From positions 4,478,501 to 4,542,500 of the forward strand of contig NZ_VCBX02000001.1 of assembly GCF_005938745.2 (NCBI RefSeq): DNA of 64,000 bases, given 5' to 3'. Below the pieces are notes generated by a model. It did not search any database, was not told the DNA's origin, and saw only the letters and a list, made by a program, of their open reading frames with translations. Positions 63,456 to 64,000 of the stretch are shown here, one piece after another. The stretch is from Rhodococcus sp. KBS0724 (lineage in GTDB: Bacteria > Actinomycetota > Actinomycetes > Mycobacteriales > Mycobacteriaceae). The number at the start of each line of letters is the position of its first letter. The stretch's first letter is position 1. Both the position numbers and the translations under genes were made by a program.

Positions 63456-64000
63456 ATGGGGCAACACGGAGACCGGGTACGGCAGTCATTGCTGGACTCA
63501 GCAGAGGAACTCTTTGCCACCCACGGCATCGACGCCGTGTCGAACCGCCATATCGCCGAACACGCCGGCAACGCCAATCACTCCGCGGTGGCCTACCACT
63601 TCGGCGGACGCGACGAACTCATCCGAGCCCTCTTGGAGCGCCACGCGACCGAGACCAGAATGCGCCGCACAGAACTTGTCGCCGTCATGGGCGAGAATCC
63701 CGATCTCCGAGACTTGCTGAGCTGCCTCATTCTTCCGTGGACCGATCAGCTGGCGTCGTTGCCGCGGCCGAGCTGGCGTGCGCGCCTACTGCAACAATTG
63801 AGGTCCGTGCCATCGGGAATCGAGCTCATCTCCATGATGTCGGACCCGCTCGAAGATGACCTCATTCAGCAAACGAGAGCCTTCCTCGTGGACGTGCCAC
63901 CACCCGTACTGGCCGGCCGGGCCTGGATCATGGGACGCATGGTCACCGACGTCTGCGCCCGGTACGAGTTGCTGGTCGAGCAAGATTCGATCGACCCGCA
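63456..64000 (+). CDS. TetR-family transcriptional regulator, 3' end outside window
   Basis: Read directly from the DNA: ATG 63456 after CGGAGGA, open to the window edge (181 residues seen). The N-terminal helix-turn-helix is typical (RVRQSLLDSAEELFATHGID, then HIAEHAGNANHSAVAYHFGGRDELIRALLERH). The ligand domain begins around residue 60; its end is cut. Divergent from the YhgE/Pip-like gene with repeat operators between, so it probably represses that gene and itself. The effector is unknown. Confidence 0.9.
   Translation, partial: MGQHGDRVRQSLLDSAEELFATHGIDAVSNRHIAEHAGNANHSAVAYHFGGRDELIRALLERHATETRMRRTELVAVMGENPDLRDLLSCLILPWTDQLASLPRPSWRARLLQQLRSVPSGIELISMMSDPLEDDLIQQTRAFLVDVPPPVLAGRAWIMGRMVTDVCARYELLVEQDSIDP

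Overview
The window is high-GC actinobacterial DNA from a mycolic-acid-producing Mycobacteriales genome. It is most likely a Rhodococcus of the R. erythropolis/qingshengii type; this is inferred from gene content and codon bias, with no database search. The strongest evidence is gene order. From guaA to mycP4 the backbone follows the Mycobacterium tuberculosis Rv3396c-Rv3449 stretch in the same order and orientation: guaA, choD, guaB3, guaB2, the Rv3412-like DUF5319 gene, rsdA, sigD, the Rv3415c-like gene, whiB3, groEL1, groES, tsaD, rimI, tsaB, tsaE, alr, nnr, glmS, Rv3438-like, Rv3439c-like, Rv3440c-like, glmM, rpsI, rplM, esxT, esxU, Rv3446c-like, eccC4, eccD4, mycP4.

1-14180 is accessory and regulatory. 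It starts with the end of a Ser/Thr kinase gene. A flavin oxidase/methyltransferase pair follows, divergent from an HxlR regulator with a perfect palindrome between them. Next comes a VanY-like carboxypeptidase, a PAP2 phosphatase and a two-component system in one apparent operon, then two MFS exporters. An envelope-stress module resembling EsrISR of Corynebacterium closes the region: a LuxR-type regulator, a PspC-kinase and a divergent PspC/toastrack protein, with two identical-arm operators between them. 14181-28544 holds purine synthesis (guaA, guaB2, guaB3), a ChoD-type oxidoreductase, SigD with its anti-sigma factor, and a WhiB regulator with a long AT-rich leader. Two secreted Ig-repeat proteins are inserted here.

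28545-37204 carries three insertions relative to the mycobacterial backbone. The first is a fasciclin lipoprotein with a SigK-type promoter, followed by sigK-rskA. The second is a Tat-exported metallophosphoesterase with a convergent K+ channel. The third is a membrane-anchored Hsp70/actin-fold protein with a Pro/Thr-rich tail. The groESL pair carries a CIRCE operator. 37205-51348 is housekeeping: tRNA t6A synthesis and ribosomal protein acetylation (tsaD, rimI, tsaB, tsaE), alanine racemase, NAD(P)HX repair, amino-sugar synthesis (glmS, glmM) and ribosomal proteins. A three-gene overlapping operon of unknown function sits between glmS and glmM.

51611-64000 is an ESX-4 type VII secretion locus (esxT, esxU, Rv3446c-like, eccC4, eccD4, mycP4). 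The position held by eccB4 in mycobacteria is instead occupied by an internally duplicated YhgE/Pip-type membrane protein with a divergent TetR regulator. I saw no tRNA, rRNA, CRISPR array, insertion sequence or prophage.
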